Position numbers and translations under genes: made by a program. 64,000 nt of DNA from Tretioscincus oriximinensis. Taxonomy: Eukaryota > Chordata > Lepidosauria > Squamata > Gymnophthalmidae. The stretch spans positions 1,262,803 through 1,326,802 of the forward strand of contig JAJVDF010000207.1 in NCBI GenBank assembly GCA_022410635.1, given 5' to 3'. Positions 45,946 through 57,235 of the stretch are shown here, piece by piece. The notes beneath the pieces are model-generated. The model searched no databases and was not told where the DNA came from. It saw nothing but the letters and a program-made list of their open reading frames with translations. Position 1 is the first letter of the stretch. The number at the start of each line of letters is the position of its first letter.

Positions 45946-46854
45946 AATAAGAAAAAAAATCAGATTCAGGAAACTAAAACTATATATTCAAGTTATATAA
46001 CAATAAGTGTACGGACCAAACGTTTTTGTTTTTTTCTATTCACAATTGTTGCTTAATTTCTATATACAAATATGTAATATTTAGTGCAATATCTGCTCCA
46101 ACAAAAGGGAACCCAGCTCAGGTGTATGAACAATGCATTAGTGATTTATTTAGCTCAATGGTAACAGCAATATTTTTGGCTGCCTATATATGAGAGGGAA
46201 ATGTAAAATCATAATTTGAATCCTGTAGTGTTTTTCCACTGCTTGCTGCCACATGACAAAGCGACAGCAAGAGATAAACATAATTATCTTGGATATTTGC
46301 TTCCAAGATGGTGTGACCCATACATCCCGATATTTCATGCTAAGAAGGTATAAGGATGTGCTTCATCATACATGTGTGGCTATCATTTTCACCCTAGCTT
46401 AGTCCTTAGACACGTGTGGCACACATTTCTAAGATGGCAAATCATAGGTGCAAGCAACCAGATAAGCTAAGTTATTTTGCTATTAAAGAAATATCTCAGT
46501 GGAGAATTGATTCTCCTGCAATAGTAATACCAGACAATGTCACTCCTTTATCCCAGACTAGGATGGGATTGCCATGGACAAATGGCATAATCCCACATTC
46601 CTAACTGCACTGGTGTTTCCCTCCAGTCTCTTCCTTTAAATATATTTCCAGTACAATACAGAACAAATTGAACAATTTCTCTGTAAATAAAAAAAAGAAT
46701 TACAATACACTTATACCAGGCTTTGGCCGATTTTATTCTGTTTGTTTAAAGGTTTGCCAAGAATATATAACAAAAGTCCTTTATGACTTTTCTAATATCT
46801 ACAACAGTGGTGGTGGTGAAGGTGAAGATGATCATGATGGTGATAACAACAGCA

Positions 46855-46985
46855 ACAACAATAAGCTTTTGTTGCTTTCTCCACAACAGACACTCTGTGA
46901 AGCAGACGGGCCTGACAGCGTTCAGGAAACTATGATTGGCCCAAGGTCACCCAGTTGGCTTTATGGAGGTGTGTAGAATTGAACT
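46855..46985 (-). repeat. SINE family S2, fragment
   Basis: The plus strand shows 'ctttctccacaacagacactctgtgaagcagacggg' and 'tgattggcccaaggtcacccagttggctttatgg', reverse complements of S2 body blocks. Confidence 0.65.
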
Positions 46986-47204
46986 TAATTATTACACCTG
47001 TCTCCATACAATTCACATGAATTTGCAATTTGTTATATTATATACACAGAAACTTTACTATATACGTAGGTTACTATATACACATCAATACAATACAGCT
47101 AAAGTAGCTTCACCATGAGTTATAACAGGAATGCCATGCCCGACAGTAGTACTAGTCAGCGCAAATGCTGTGTGTTTGGGCCAAAGTGTATGACACATAT
47201 GCTT

Positions 47205-47285
47205 TACTTGTTAGTCTCTAAAATGCTACAAGATGGCTATTAGGATGGCTACTAAGATGGCTATTTCTCTGAAATCTAGTCTGCT
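47205..47285. repeat. Palindromic repeat family P, fragment
   Basis: 'ttagtctctaaaatgctacaag' and 'atggctatttctctgaaatc' are the outer blocks of family P. 'gatggctat' is locally triplicated. Confidence 0.55.
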
Positions 47286-48713
47286 GTCTCCTTATTGTAT
47301 GTGGCCCTGTACAACCGTCCAGAACACAGGCTTTATAGGAATCCATGGGACTATTTTCTGTGTTCAAAGATCTCTGACTGGCAACATCACAGCCATGGAA
47401 TGAACATTCCCACAGCACTAGAAGCAGTAGCATGGGTACAGTCACCATGCCACTTCTTCAAGAAGACCACAACTTACATAGTGCTCTTGTCGCTGAGCTG
47501 CAATTCTTGATGTAGATGAAGAAAACTGTGATTTGGGTAGCCTTATAGCTACCCAATATCGATAACGTTTTTAAAAATACAAGATTCATTTTTTAAAATA
47601 ATCTATAAAATGACTGAAATACAAGCTAATGATAACAATTTATATATAATTCTGCNATGCAGGTCCTTAGCTCCTTTACTAGTGCTTAACTCAAACATAA
47701 TACAGTGTTCTCACTCAGAAGAACTGCCCTGCACTTTCCAACATTTCGCTTGTCTTGGTGAATTTTCGTGCAAGAATGTCAGGCAGGATTCANTATGCGT
47801 TGCACACAAGACTTAGATTCTGCCTAAGAATCCTGTATTTTGCCTTCCAGGTGCCGAATCAACTGCAACATGACAGGAGCTTGTTATGCAAATATACCAA
47901 ATACAGTGTTCTAAGGGCCGTGTTCTACCACCTACTGGACTGCTAGGAAAATTACAGTAACATTTAAAGGGTTGTTGTCCCCCCATGTGCAGTATTATGG
48001 CCTTTCTGCTACATAACGAATAACTGTTGGAAGAAAAACATAAAGATAATACATATATAAAACAAGATAAGGATCACTTGGTGTCATGCTCACCTCATAG
48101 AGAGCAGACTGATGTCGTGTTCTTGGCAACCATGCAGAAATGGTTTGTTTCTGTCTTTTCCCAAGTTATTTTTCAACTTCTCCATCTGCTCTATAAGCCT
48201 CTGATAATCTCAGGGGATCTCCCTCATCCAAGCATTAATCAGGATCACTTCTGAGAGATCAAACCATATTGGCACGGGCCTGCAAAAATGCTGGATCTCA
48301 TATTCCCCAATAAACAGGGATTTTCAGTTTCGAGAAGGGAGATTAGCAGTTAGACGAGATCAGAATGTGAGTGGCAAAGATCCCTTTCAGTCATAGCCNT
48401 GTTGAATTTCTCATCAGTGCAGTTTCCTCACTCTACTTTTGCGTTCTGGTTATTATTTTTCCTGAACTAGACCTATATAGAGGTCCCCAAATNCATCACT
48501 TCATGGCAAACAGAGGGGAACTAAATGAAAGCAGTGTCTGATTCTGTTTCCTTGAGATTAAAAAGGTCACCGCAAATAGTAACTGAAACTGCGAATTTCA
48601 AAGACGCTTACTACTTCGAAGTAAAGCTATGGCAAACCTAGAAAGTGTACTAAAAAGCAAAGACATCATCAGATAAAATAAATAAATACTATCAATAATA
48701 ATGTACAGCGACA

Positions 48714-48900
48714 GCAACAAAAAGAGAAACTAAAACAGCCCCCACTCCCTCTCCCCACTCATGCTGTGCTGGGAGTATATTGCGCCCAGAGCCCGAAAAT
48801 CTCAGGCAACAAAAAGAGAAACTAAAAGAGCCCCCACTCCCTCTCCCCACTCATGCTGTGCTGGGAGTATATTGCGCCCAGAGCCCGAAAATCTCAGGCA
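48714..48900. repeat. 92-bp tandem duplication
   Basis: Unit 48714-48805 is followed by a second unit 48806-48897 with one clear difference (aaaacagcc versus aaaagagcc). The near identity marks a recent event. It lies at the start of repeat U3. Confidence 0.95.
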
Positions 48901-49080
48901 CTGGGGAGGTCATCATACATTCAAAATTTGGTGACGGCATTTCTGGGATGGGACTGGAAGTGACATCATGGCAGGCACCCTTTCCGAAAACAGAGACTGG
49001 CTGTGATATCATTTGTGATATTATTTCCGCACCCAAGGGAAGCAAGGGATGGAAGTGAAATTTTCTCATGCTGCACAGGA
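48780..49080. repeat. Unclassified repeat U3, copy 1
   Basis: 'cccagagcccgaaaatctcaggca' and 'ggactggaagtgacatcatgg' have counterparts 'cccaaagcctgaaaatctctggca' and 'ccggaagtgatgtcaca' at 52270-52350. Confidence 0.5.
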
Positions 49081-49289
49081 ATTCATACCCCATATGGCCA
49101 GTGTGAACAAATACTGTTGGAATGGAGGGACCAATCCATCAGACTCTTTCTTAATTATTTAATATCTCTATCCTGTGTTATAGGATTAAAGTAAAATCAC
49201 TACAAGCCATACACAGACAAAGCAGAATGTCTAAAACAACTAACAGAGCCTGTATTGGGAAGGAATGATGTTCCTTCCATCAAAGACCT

Positions 49290-49372
49290 GCATAAAGAAA
49301 ATCCAGCAAGGGGGCTTATATATTTGGAGACAAGCAAAGAGAAAAGTAGCTAATATGTCTACTTCTGGAAAA
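49290..49372. repeat. Palindromic repeat family P, fragment
   Basis: 'aaaatccagcaagggggcttatatatttggagac' and 'agagaaaagtagct' match the outer part of family P. Confidence 0.5.
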
Positions 49373-49423
49373 AGAAGTGTCTTTAAAGGTGGAGGATGAC
49401 GAGGAGGAAGTGGAGGAATCTGG

Positions 49424-49612
49424 TTTTCGTATCTCACCCTTCTCACCTGAAGGGGTTTAGANCAGCTTGTGATAGTACCCACTGATCTACTCACAAATGT
49501 CTTTGCTTTCAAATAACTGGGTTGGCTGAGGCCGATGCATGTGCCTCAAACTCAGTATCTCTGTGGAAACATAGAGCTCTTAACCTCTTGCACTACCTCT
49601 TGCACCACCGTG
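49424..49612 (-). repeat. SINE family S1, antisense
   Basis: The plus strand reads 'tctcacccttctcacctgaaggggttta', 'gctttcaaataactgggttggctgaggcc' and 'gctcttaacctcttgca', reverse complements of S1 tail, body and head. Confidence 0.75.
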
Positions 49613-50639
49613 CAATATGTATTCTATAATCTGGAGGCGATCAGGGGGAACCTCCTCTTATGCATTTCTGTCCTAACATCTGGAGGGACACAATAACCAA
49701 GTGGACTTCAACCGCAATCTAAGAGAACAAGGTGTACATGGGAGAAGGCATTCCTATGTTCTTATGCGCTCCTATTTCTTGTCAGGCTTTAATTTCCATC
49801 ATTGCATTCACAGCCAACAGTGAGGAATCGTGGGCGCTGTAACCCAGCAACATTGGGAGGGGCACAATTTTTCCATTCCAAATTTAGAAGGACTTTGCAC
49901 TTTTTCAATGCTATAAGGCAATATTTATAGCCTATGACTGAAACTGTTTCGTACTAGTTTCACAATCAGAGCAAAAGATGCAAGTGCATCTCAGATAACC
50001 ACATTTCACTTGACTCAAACAACAACTAGACATTTATAACCACAAGTCAAAGTGCCACCAAGGTCACTCGCTCTTCTTTCTGCCTTCTGGTATTAAAAAA
50101 AACCTGTTTCATTTCCTTCACACACATTTTTTTGCTCCAGTTGTTCTAGTTGCCCCATCACCTTTTTTCTTCAGTACTCTTTCTCCCGTCTAATCAATCT
50201 CCTTTGCTCAAACTCTAATGCGCTGACACAGTTGGAATTTGTGCGAAACATCCTATTAGGTTGTCAGTCAGCATTATTGTCCATATTAGATATACTGTTC
50301 TCTTAACAGGCAGAAATAATAAAAAGGCACACAGTTTTGATCACAATAGGATCTCCTCTTCCTGGAGCCAAGCAAAGATTCCAATTTTGTTAGGTGCCTA
50401 TAACAACAAACGACCATGCACAGCAGAAGCAACAATGCCATTGTACAAATTGAATATAGAGAATAAACACACTTCAATTTTAGGGCAGAGCAGGCAGCTT
50501 CAACCCTTCTCCATTATTATCAAACATAATTTAAACAAGATATATAGCTATTAAATGATAAATACAGGTTAAATGAAAACTATGCGTAGACACACCTAAC
50601 TTGCAAACAGAGAGATTCAGATGACAACATAAAGCATTA

Positions 50640-50975
50640 AAGTACATTTTATTGGCAACATTTGCTTTTTAACATAATCACCGTTTGCAGTTATACGTTT
50701 TTCTCTTTAGTGAGCTAGTTCTCTCATCCCGTAAGCAAAGAATTCCTGCGGTCTCTCCTTGAGCCACAAACTTGCGGCATTCTTCATTTTTTCGGCTTCC
50801 ACGGTGAAATGAAAGCCCTTAAGGTTCCTTTTTTTAATTTGGGAAGAAGTGAAAATCCCAGTGCACCAAATCTATTGAGTATGGAAGGTGCAGAATGGGG
50901 TTCGAATTTCAACAGTAGCACGCAACGTGTATGGTCAAGCATAATCGTATTGCAAGATTATCAAGTCAATAGATT
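50640..50975 (-). pseudogene. Mariner transposase C-terminal relic
   Basis: On the minus strand the codons near 50960-50910 give I-L-Q-Y-D-Y-A-stop-P-Y-T-L-RATVEI, aligning to the DNARPH..RATVEI region of mariner transposases. Further on LPYSIDLVHWDFHFFPN (about 50888-50838) aligns to the PYSPDLAP.DFHLFP motif that carries the last catalytic Asp. A stop inside the first motif and frameshifts after the second make it dead. The part upstream of the second catalytic Asp is absent. The 'ttttattggcaacattt' stretch at 50648 is probably the 3' end of the coding region. It is the only transposase-coding remnant of a DNA transposon I found in the window. Confidence 0.8.
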
Positions 50976-51054
50976 TTCAAACAGGCACCAAACAATCAGT
51001 CCAAGTGTTTAACATTGTGCTGCTTAGAATTCATGGTCATCCAANCTTCTATGT

Positions 51055-51544
51055 GAGGGGTGGAGAAAGTGTGGCCCACAGGTCGGGCCTGCGGATCTTC
51101 CTGGTCTCTCCCACTTCTCTTTTTAAAAGTTGTAAAATCATTCTTCTAGAGTGTGTGAGCCGGAGATCCAAGAGACTCTGAGGATGGCGCCTGGAGGCAC
51201 TANCCTTTGGAGGAAGGATGCAGGCAGGTGCCTCTTCCAACAAGCAAGGCAAAGACCACCAAAGGAGCGAGAGCGGAAATGATGGGCATTTTCCTCCTAT
51301 CGCTGGACATGTGGGTGCACTGTATGGGCAGAGCACAATTGCACAGGGGATGGACGGCGGTGACGACAACTTCCCCTGCCCTGCATGGGATCGGGGATAG
51401 GGGTTAATGCCTGCAGTGAGCGGGGCTGCAATGAGGGACCTGGAGTGGAGTGGGCAGGGCCTGGAGTGGGAGAGAGAGTATGATCACCCGGTAATGTTAC
51501 AAATATCAAAATGGCCCTCCGCAGAAACAAGGGTCCCACCTCTG
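51055..51544. mobile_element. hAT-type non-autonomous element
   Basis: The 490-bp element starts GAGGGGTGGAGAAAGTGTGG and ends with 'caagggtcccacctctg', imperfect hAT-type inverted ends. The flanking octamers ttctatgt (51047-51054) and ttctaggt (51545-51552) match at seven of eight. 'aaatggccctccgcagaaac' near the right end is shared with the element at 27981-28369. A 140-residue open frame on the minus strand lies inside and has no recognised domain. Confidence 0.85.
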
Positions 51545-52249
51545 TTCTAGGTACCTCAACTAATGCATGTGTTTGGCAATCCAGAACANTGCCAAGAGAC
51601 TCTTTTTTGGCAGAGTGTTGCGTTCTGAATATCTTGGATAGTGAAGAACCAAAGTACATTTTTAGCACTATATAAATAAACATTAATAATGATAATAAAG
51701 TAACAGTTCCATGCTTTGCCATTTTTCTTCTGCGTCACAATGATGACAATATTGAAAAGGAAGTCATCTCCTTCACAATGATGTTTCAGAAGTTGAGCAC
51801 ATCATTCCTTTCATTATCATCTTTTCTTTTCCATGGGTTTGTGTGGTACCCATCACAAATAGATTTTATAATAACCCAACTGTCCGATAATGAATATATT
51901 TAAATATGCCTAGCTGGGTGGTGATGCCCTGTGGCACGATGAATTACTTCAAATCGTTTAATTCACTTTTGATGCTTCTCATCAGTCACAGAAACTAGTC
52001 AACCACTGTGAGATTCTTCTTCAATATTCACTTTTAACAGCTCCTGGTGCACAAAATTTTATTTCCCATCTATTCACAATATTTCATTCAACAATTTCAT
52101 TACTACAACCAGCTTGTAAACAACATTGAGTGCCACTAGGATTCACTTTTTAAGGCATTAAAAATATGAGCACTGAGAGTTTTTTTAAAATGTGCTGACA
52201 TAGCAAGCCCNCTCGATTTCATGGCAATAGCTACAGAACAATTTGCCAT

Positions 52250-52440
52250 GCAAAGTTTTAGCAATTCTCAGACCCAAAGCCTGAAAATCTCTGGCATAAA
52301 TTTTATGATTCAACTTCCAGTCCAACCCCGGAAGTGATGTCACATTGGACACACTTGTCAGAAGCAGGACCCAGAAGTAACATTACAAAACAGGAGATAG
52401 GTTTCTCATGATTGCTGCATGAGATTTCGCACACAGTTCA
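52250..52440. repeat. Unclassified repeat U3, copy 2
   Basis: See 48780-49080. The order 'cccaaagcctgaaaatct', 'aacttccagtcc' and 'ggaagtgatgtcaca' is kept, with small indels. Confidence 0.45.
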
Positions 52441-53052
52441 AGAGCGGGAATCTGATAAAACATATGATTCTAACACTAGTTTGCAGTGGGGAAGTCTACC
52501 TACAAACTGCTCTGTATGATGCTTTGTTCTTGCATTATATCTGACTGTGCATTATTATTCTGCCAACCCTCATATTATCTCTAATACCATTTCAAATCAT
52601 AGGTAGAAAAGGCAGCTTTTCTCCTTCTCCACTATTATCACACTCAAATATAATTAAAACAAGTTCTACAGTCAAATTTATGGCCGCATCAAATTAAATT
52701 ATAAATATGAAAATGACAAATGATGTGACCAAGATATACGATTTTATTACACATTTTTTGAAAAAAATCAATTACTTACTGATAATGGTTATACATTTGA
52801 CATGTTTATATATACTCTACTTGTGGGCCATAAATAAATGTGATTGATTTAAATCCCTTGAGATAATCAGAGTCAACTAGACTGATAGTTCTCACAAGGT
52901 TTATGGGAGAACAAGAGAGCAACATGGAACAAGGGAATTCCTTGGAAGATGCACCAAAATATTTATTTATTAACAAAAAATATTACATGTGCATTGTGTA
53001 GTGTAAATAAACTATTTCGATATGGTTCTTATTTTTTTCCAGGATGATGAAG

Positions 53053-53262
53053 AAGAATTGAGTTTTTATACCCCACTCTTTTCCAGGTTATTGATGGTAC
53101 TCATTTATCTAATTGAAATGCAGATTACAAATTTGCATTTTCTTTCAAACAGCTGAGTTGCCTAGAGCTGCAGGCTAGTGGAAGGCGCTCACCCCTCCCC
53201 ACATCCGACACAGGGCTTCGAAATCCGATCTCCCAGATGGAAGACTACCTTCTTAGCCATTT
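53053..53262 (-). repeat. SINE family S1, antisense, near full-length
   Basis: The plus strand reads 'tttttataccccactcttttccag', 'gctgagttgcctagagctgcaggctagtggaaggcgctcacccctcc', 'cagggcttcgaaatccgatctcccagatgg' and 'cttcttagcc'. Confidence 0.8.
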
Positions 53263-53480
53263 GTTCTGGCTTCTCCTAACTTTTTAATTCTTTTGATTCT
53301 TCCAAAATAGTATGAAATTTTGGCAGACATGGTAGAAGCAGATCAACTAATTCCTTTCTTTCCAATATGCATGGATGGCAAAGAGATACCGAAAGCGATA
53401 ATCTGTAACAACACTCTCTGCTTCAAATTACAGCAGAATAGCAAATTTGAGTTATAATTAATCCTAGGCCATTTCTGCTA

Positions 53481-53662
53481 GGCACTGTGGCNTAGTGGAT
53501 AAGAAACGCTCTTTCAATCCAGAAACCTATTCTTGAAGCCCTGAATTGGTAATAGAGCGGGGTGAGGGTCCTGCTGGTCTCAACTTTTGCCAACACAACT
53601 ATTCGAAAGCACTTCGCTATTAGAATAATAGGTACCACCACAATGTGGTGGGGAAGATACAA
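53481..53662 (+). repeat. SINE family S1, tail missing
   Basis: 'ggcactgtggcNtagtggataag', 'tagagcggggtgagggtcctgctggtctc' and 'ggtaccaccacaatgtggtggggaagata' match S1 up to the tail. An N sits in the A-box-like head. Confidence 0.75.
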
Positions 53663-53765
53663 TAGCCAGACCTGCTAGTTCCAACCACAGAAAGGCACAT
53701 CTGCATGATAGCATCGATCAAGATCAGTCCTTAGCTCAATTTTGATCCACATGTGTGTTTTAAGT

Positions 53766-53864
53766 CCAGCAAAGGAGCCAGCAGCACTTTGAGACTAACT
53801 TGAGAAAAGTGGTTGGCATAAGCTTTCGTAGACAGGTCTACTTCTTCAGATGCGCATGTGTGTT
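53766..53864. repeat. Palindromic repeat family P
   Basis: 'cagcaaaggagccagcagcactttgagactaac', 'gtggttggcataagctttcgtagacagg' and 'tctacttcttcagatgcgcatg'. Nearly exact reverse complement of 57098-57190. Confidence 0.75.
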
Positions 53865-55432
53865 TTAAGATTGCTCTGAGGGATAGGAAGAGGAGATTCC
53901 TAGCCTTGTAGACTTTGAGGGCTAATTTTTAGTAATATGCTTGTTGAAAAGCATCTCCTATTAGTCACAAATGTGGAAAATGTTCCTTCTGTAAATATTT
54001 TTGTTCTGAACCAGGGCCCAGATTTAATAGAATATACTGATAATCTCAGTCAGATCTTCTCTGATAAAATGCATGTGCATTTTATCAGATAAAATGATAC
54101 AAGGTTATTTTTCACCCCCAAAACTTACATCTATTCCAGACCCAGATTCTGACCATGGGAAGGTAAGTGCAAAACAGGCCCTAATTTTGCCTGTTACTTA
54201 TACCATATATTGGATGTTCTAGATATTTAAATGTTTGCAAGCCACAATGGGGTCCTAGAGCACAGAATGGGGTAAAACTACATATAAATAAATGAATAAA
54301 CATGTAAATAATAGACACCAAAAATGAAAACTGAAATACCGTACTATTTAAACACTGCTTAAGTTTTGCAACTTCAGTCTCTATTTCAATTACGTTATAC
54401 CATCTATGTGAGAAACAGAGAAATTATATAAATTCGCAACTTCTTGAATTAACTCTCCAATTCCTGTGTTACTTATTTACAGTCAAAATGCAGAGTGCAT
54501 TTCTTCTAGATCAAATCTACTAGGAATACACTAAAGAATAGAGTCCTAAAAACCTTGTATCACCATAACGTTTTGTCGCACAACAGAGGCTGTATTGACA
54601 CAGAACAACTATGTCAAAACACATCCCCGGAACAAAAGGTTAAAGTCCTCTCCCATATTTCATTTCCATAGGGATCTAAGTAATCCTAAAACAAAGAGGT
54701 GACTCAGTATCTAACACAAATCAACTAACATGCATTAGTCATGCAATCAGACAACACATTAAGGGTTTACAGAAAATATGTTTCAGAAGAAACATAAAAA
54801 TAAAACAAAGANGCCTAGCCAATAGCCTATGCAAAAAACACAGCAATGTGTGTTTCCATTTTCCACAAAATTACTAACACGTAATCACTTTTCAGAAATA
54901 GAGAAGGTCACCCCAAGATTGTGATTCCTCCAAGCAAATGGATTCATGCTGTGCAGAATCCAAAAACCCTTTATAAGATTATCAGAATTTTTAAAAAAGC
55001 AACTATTAATATCCTCACAAAAATCTCCTTAGACTCCTGAGGTAGTTGTTTACATTGGGTTTTCATTTTTTTCCTAAGTTCTTTCTACAAATTTGAAAGA
55101 AAGGAAAACATCAGAGCACAACTGTATTAGCAGACTAGTCAANGTAACGAAACCGAGCGGGGGGCTAAAACTGTGTCTGTAATGTTGTATGTTTATTTCT
55201 TCAATATAGTTTTGGTAACACAGTCCCCCCTTTTTAATATTGGTAGATGGTCTTTTCTTTAGAACATGGCACTTGGATTTTATTAGTTTGCTTCTTTGTA
55301 GATAGGACAGGAAAGACGGGATAAATAAAATGAACAGATAGGGTTTATTCCTCAGGTAGGCTGCCACCACTTCCCTCAGGAAGAAATTAATATTAAGGAG
55401 TGAAAATCAAGCCAGAATGAGCCCCTTTGCTT

Positions 55433-55951
55433 TGTATACCCAAATAATAAAGTCTTCTCTGTTTTAAACCATCAAAACAAAAGCTTTATTATAACAAAGT
55501 AACAGGCAACTCAAACATAAAGAAACCAAAGATACACTTTAGCCACCCTGGGTAGGGAAAAGGTCCTGCGCCTTTAATGTCTCTGGCTAAGCTTCCCTCT
55601 TGCTTGCCCACATTCAAAGTCCCTCAGCTTTCCCTTTTATATCCCCACTCCCCCAGCTGCTATGTTTCCCTCTTTGGTATGTCTTTTATTTTCACACTCC
55701 CGCAGAGAACCACTTTTATTTCAGTTGTTTGGCCACAAGCTCAAACAATCTCATAGACAATTCAGCCTACAATGCAACCATCAATACTACTCTCTCCCTC
55801 CTTTTTCAACAAATCAACCAACAACCCCCCTCTTCTCCTCGCACCTCCCCCTTTTATATCCAAAGCCCCGCCCCTAAGAGATGTTAGGCTTGGAAAATTT
55901 AAAGGAGCCTCGCTCCAATTAATTCATTTCATTACAGTCAATACCCTAACA
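55433..55951 (-). mobile_element. Antisense LTR-like unit (solo LTR candidate)
   Basis: On the minus strand the unit could start TGTTAGGGTATTG and end TTTGGGTATACA, the TG..CA ends of an LTR. In order it carries a GC box (GGGGCGGGGC) with a TATA box (GGATATAAAAGG) at about 55848-55876, then a second TATA box at about 55637-55650. An AATAAAGC polyadenylation hexamer follows at about 55480-55490, then a T-rich stretch that could be U5. No gag, pol or env flanks it and no clear target duplication was found, so ends are tentative. Could be endogenous-retrovirus or Gypsy type. Confidence 0.55.
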
Positions 55952-56499
55952 GACTGATCCATTTGCATGTGTAATTTGGGTTGCATCTAGATTAGGCNTG
56001 CTATCCATGCAACAACTGTTCCTTCTGAGGCATGGCCTCCTTTTTTGAATCCTCTCTGGGTAAAACCAGATGTTTAAATACTTGCATCACTGGGGATGAG
56101 CCACTGTCATATCACATTGCATTTCTGCTCTTCCAATGCATTTGTTATTTAGTGATTGGTGTTTTGCACATTTCTGAAATTCTTTACATTTCCATCCATT
56201 ATTGTTTTTTTTATATATATAAAGATGGTCATTATCGCTCCCTTACGCACACTAGATTGCATTTGTTTTTTTTCTAGGAAACCTGCATACCTAGCTCCCT
56301 CTGCATTTGTCCTTCCAGGAAGGGTAGGGGACTGATGCAAGATGCATTTAAGATACATTTTCCATGAAACTGGAAGNAAAATCACCTGGGGAAACTATAT
56401 TTTAAACCCCAAACAGAATTTAAGCCACTTTGGGGTAAATGTGTCCTAAATATGAAATGGTACTCTATGTAGGCACACAGGATGACGTTCAAAATTTTG

Positions 56500-56600
56500 C
56501 CTTCTTCTGTTCCTTGAGATATCCAGAAAGTATTGGTGACCCACTATGTGAGAGAGGATACTGGATTTGATGGGCTGCAGCACAGTTCACCAGGGATTGT
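56500..56600 (+). repeat. CR1 LINE 3' end, fragment
   Basis: 'attttgccttcttctgttccttgagatatccag' and 'gtgagagaggatactggatttgatgggctgcag' match CR1 end blocks. The last TTCTTATG block is missing. Confidence 0.6.
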
Positions 56601-56679
56601 TTTGTGACACCACAAACATTAATCTGTGTTGTTACACTTCCATGCTGATCATCTTGACACTGATGGATTTCTTCACTGT

Positions 56680-56870
56680 GAGGAACAGTGGCATCTAAAA
56701 GGCTGGTTGGTTAAGACACATATGTCTGCCATGGAGAAGAGTGAGCGCCCACTACTGGCTTTAGCTTCAGCCAACCTTGCTGTTCAAATGCAAGTGATTG
56801 CAGTTAGANAAGTGAGTACCACTACTTGGAAGCCTCTTTGAGTCCCTTCTGGGGTGAGAAAAGTCTAGTT
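56680..56870 (+). repeat. SINE family S1, internally deleted
   Basis: 'gaacagtggcatctaaaaggc', 'gagtgagcgcccactactggctttagcttcagccaacc' and the tail 'gcctctttgagtcccttctggggtgagaaaag'. Confidence 0.75.
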
Positions 56871-56953
56871 CTTCTCTTTCCTTTTCCAATGCATACACAT
56901 GGATTTTTTGGAAAATTGGATCCATTGTAAATATGTGGATATATATGTATCTA

Positions 56954-57027
56954 CCGCTCAAAACAATTAAGGGAACACTTTAACATAACAGTATATGTTA
57001 AAGTGTTCCCTTAATTGTTTTGAGGAG
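56954..57027. mobile_element. 74-bp hairpin MITE, TA-flanked (copy 2)
   Basis: Starts CCGCTCAAAACAATTAAGGG and ends with CCCTTAATTGTTTTGAGGAG, with TA at 56952-56953 and 57028-57029. The stem is about 34 bases with a tiny loop and one or two mismatches. Same length as 14794-14867 but a more perfect hairpin. Confidence 0.9.
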
Positions 57028-57092
57028 TATATATANATACACATTAGCATATTTCTGTCACTGTTATAGATAAAGGATGTTAAGAGGCACAT

Positions 57093-57235
57093 TAGTCCCT
57101 CAGCATCTGAAGAAGTAGACCTGTCTACGAAAGCTTATGCCAACCACTTTTCTCAAGTTAGTCTCAAAGTGCTGCTAGCTCCTTTGCTGGACTTTCTGCT
57201 AGACTAACACGGCTATTTCTCTGAGATAAAGGATG
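57093..57235. repeat. Palindromic repeat family P, near-complete
   Basis: 'cagcatctgaagaagtagacctgtctacgaaagctt', 'atgccaaccacttttctcaagttagtctcaaagtgctg', 'tcctttgctggactttctgctagactaacacggctatttctctga'. This gives the best picture of the family. Confidence 0.75.

Noticed and set aside
51297..51722. 141-codon minus-strand frame
   Set aside because: Lies mostly inside the hAT element at 51055-51544 and runs past its end into unrelated sequence; no transposase motif.
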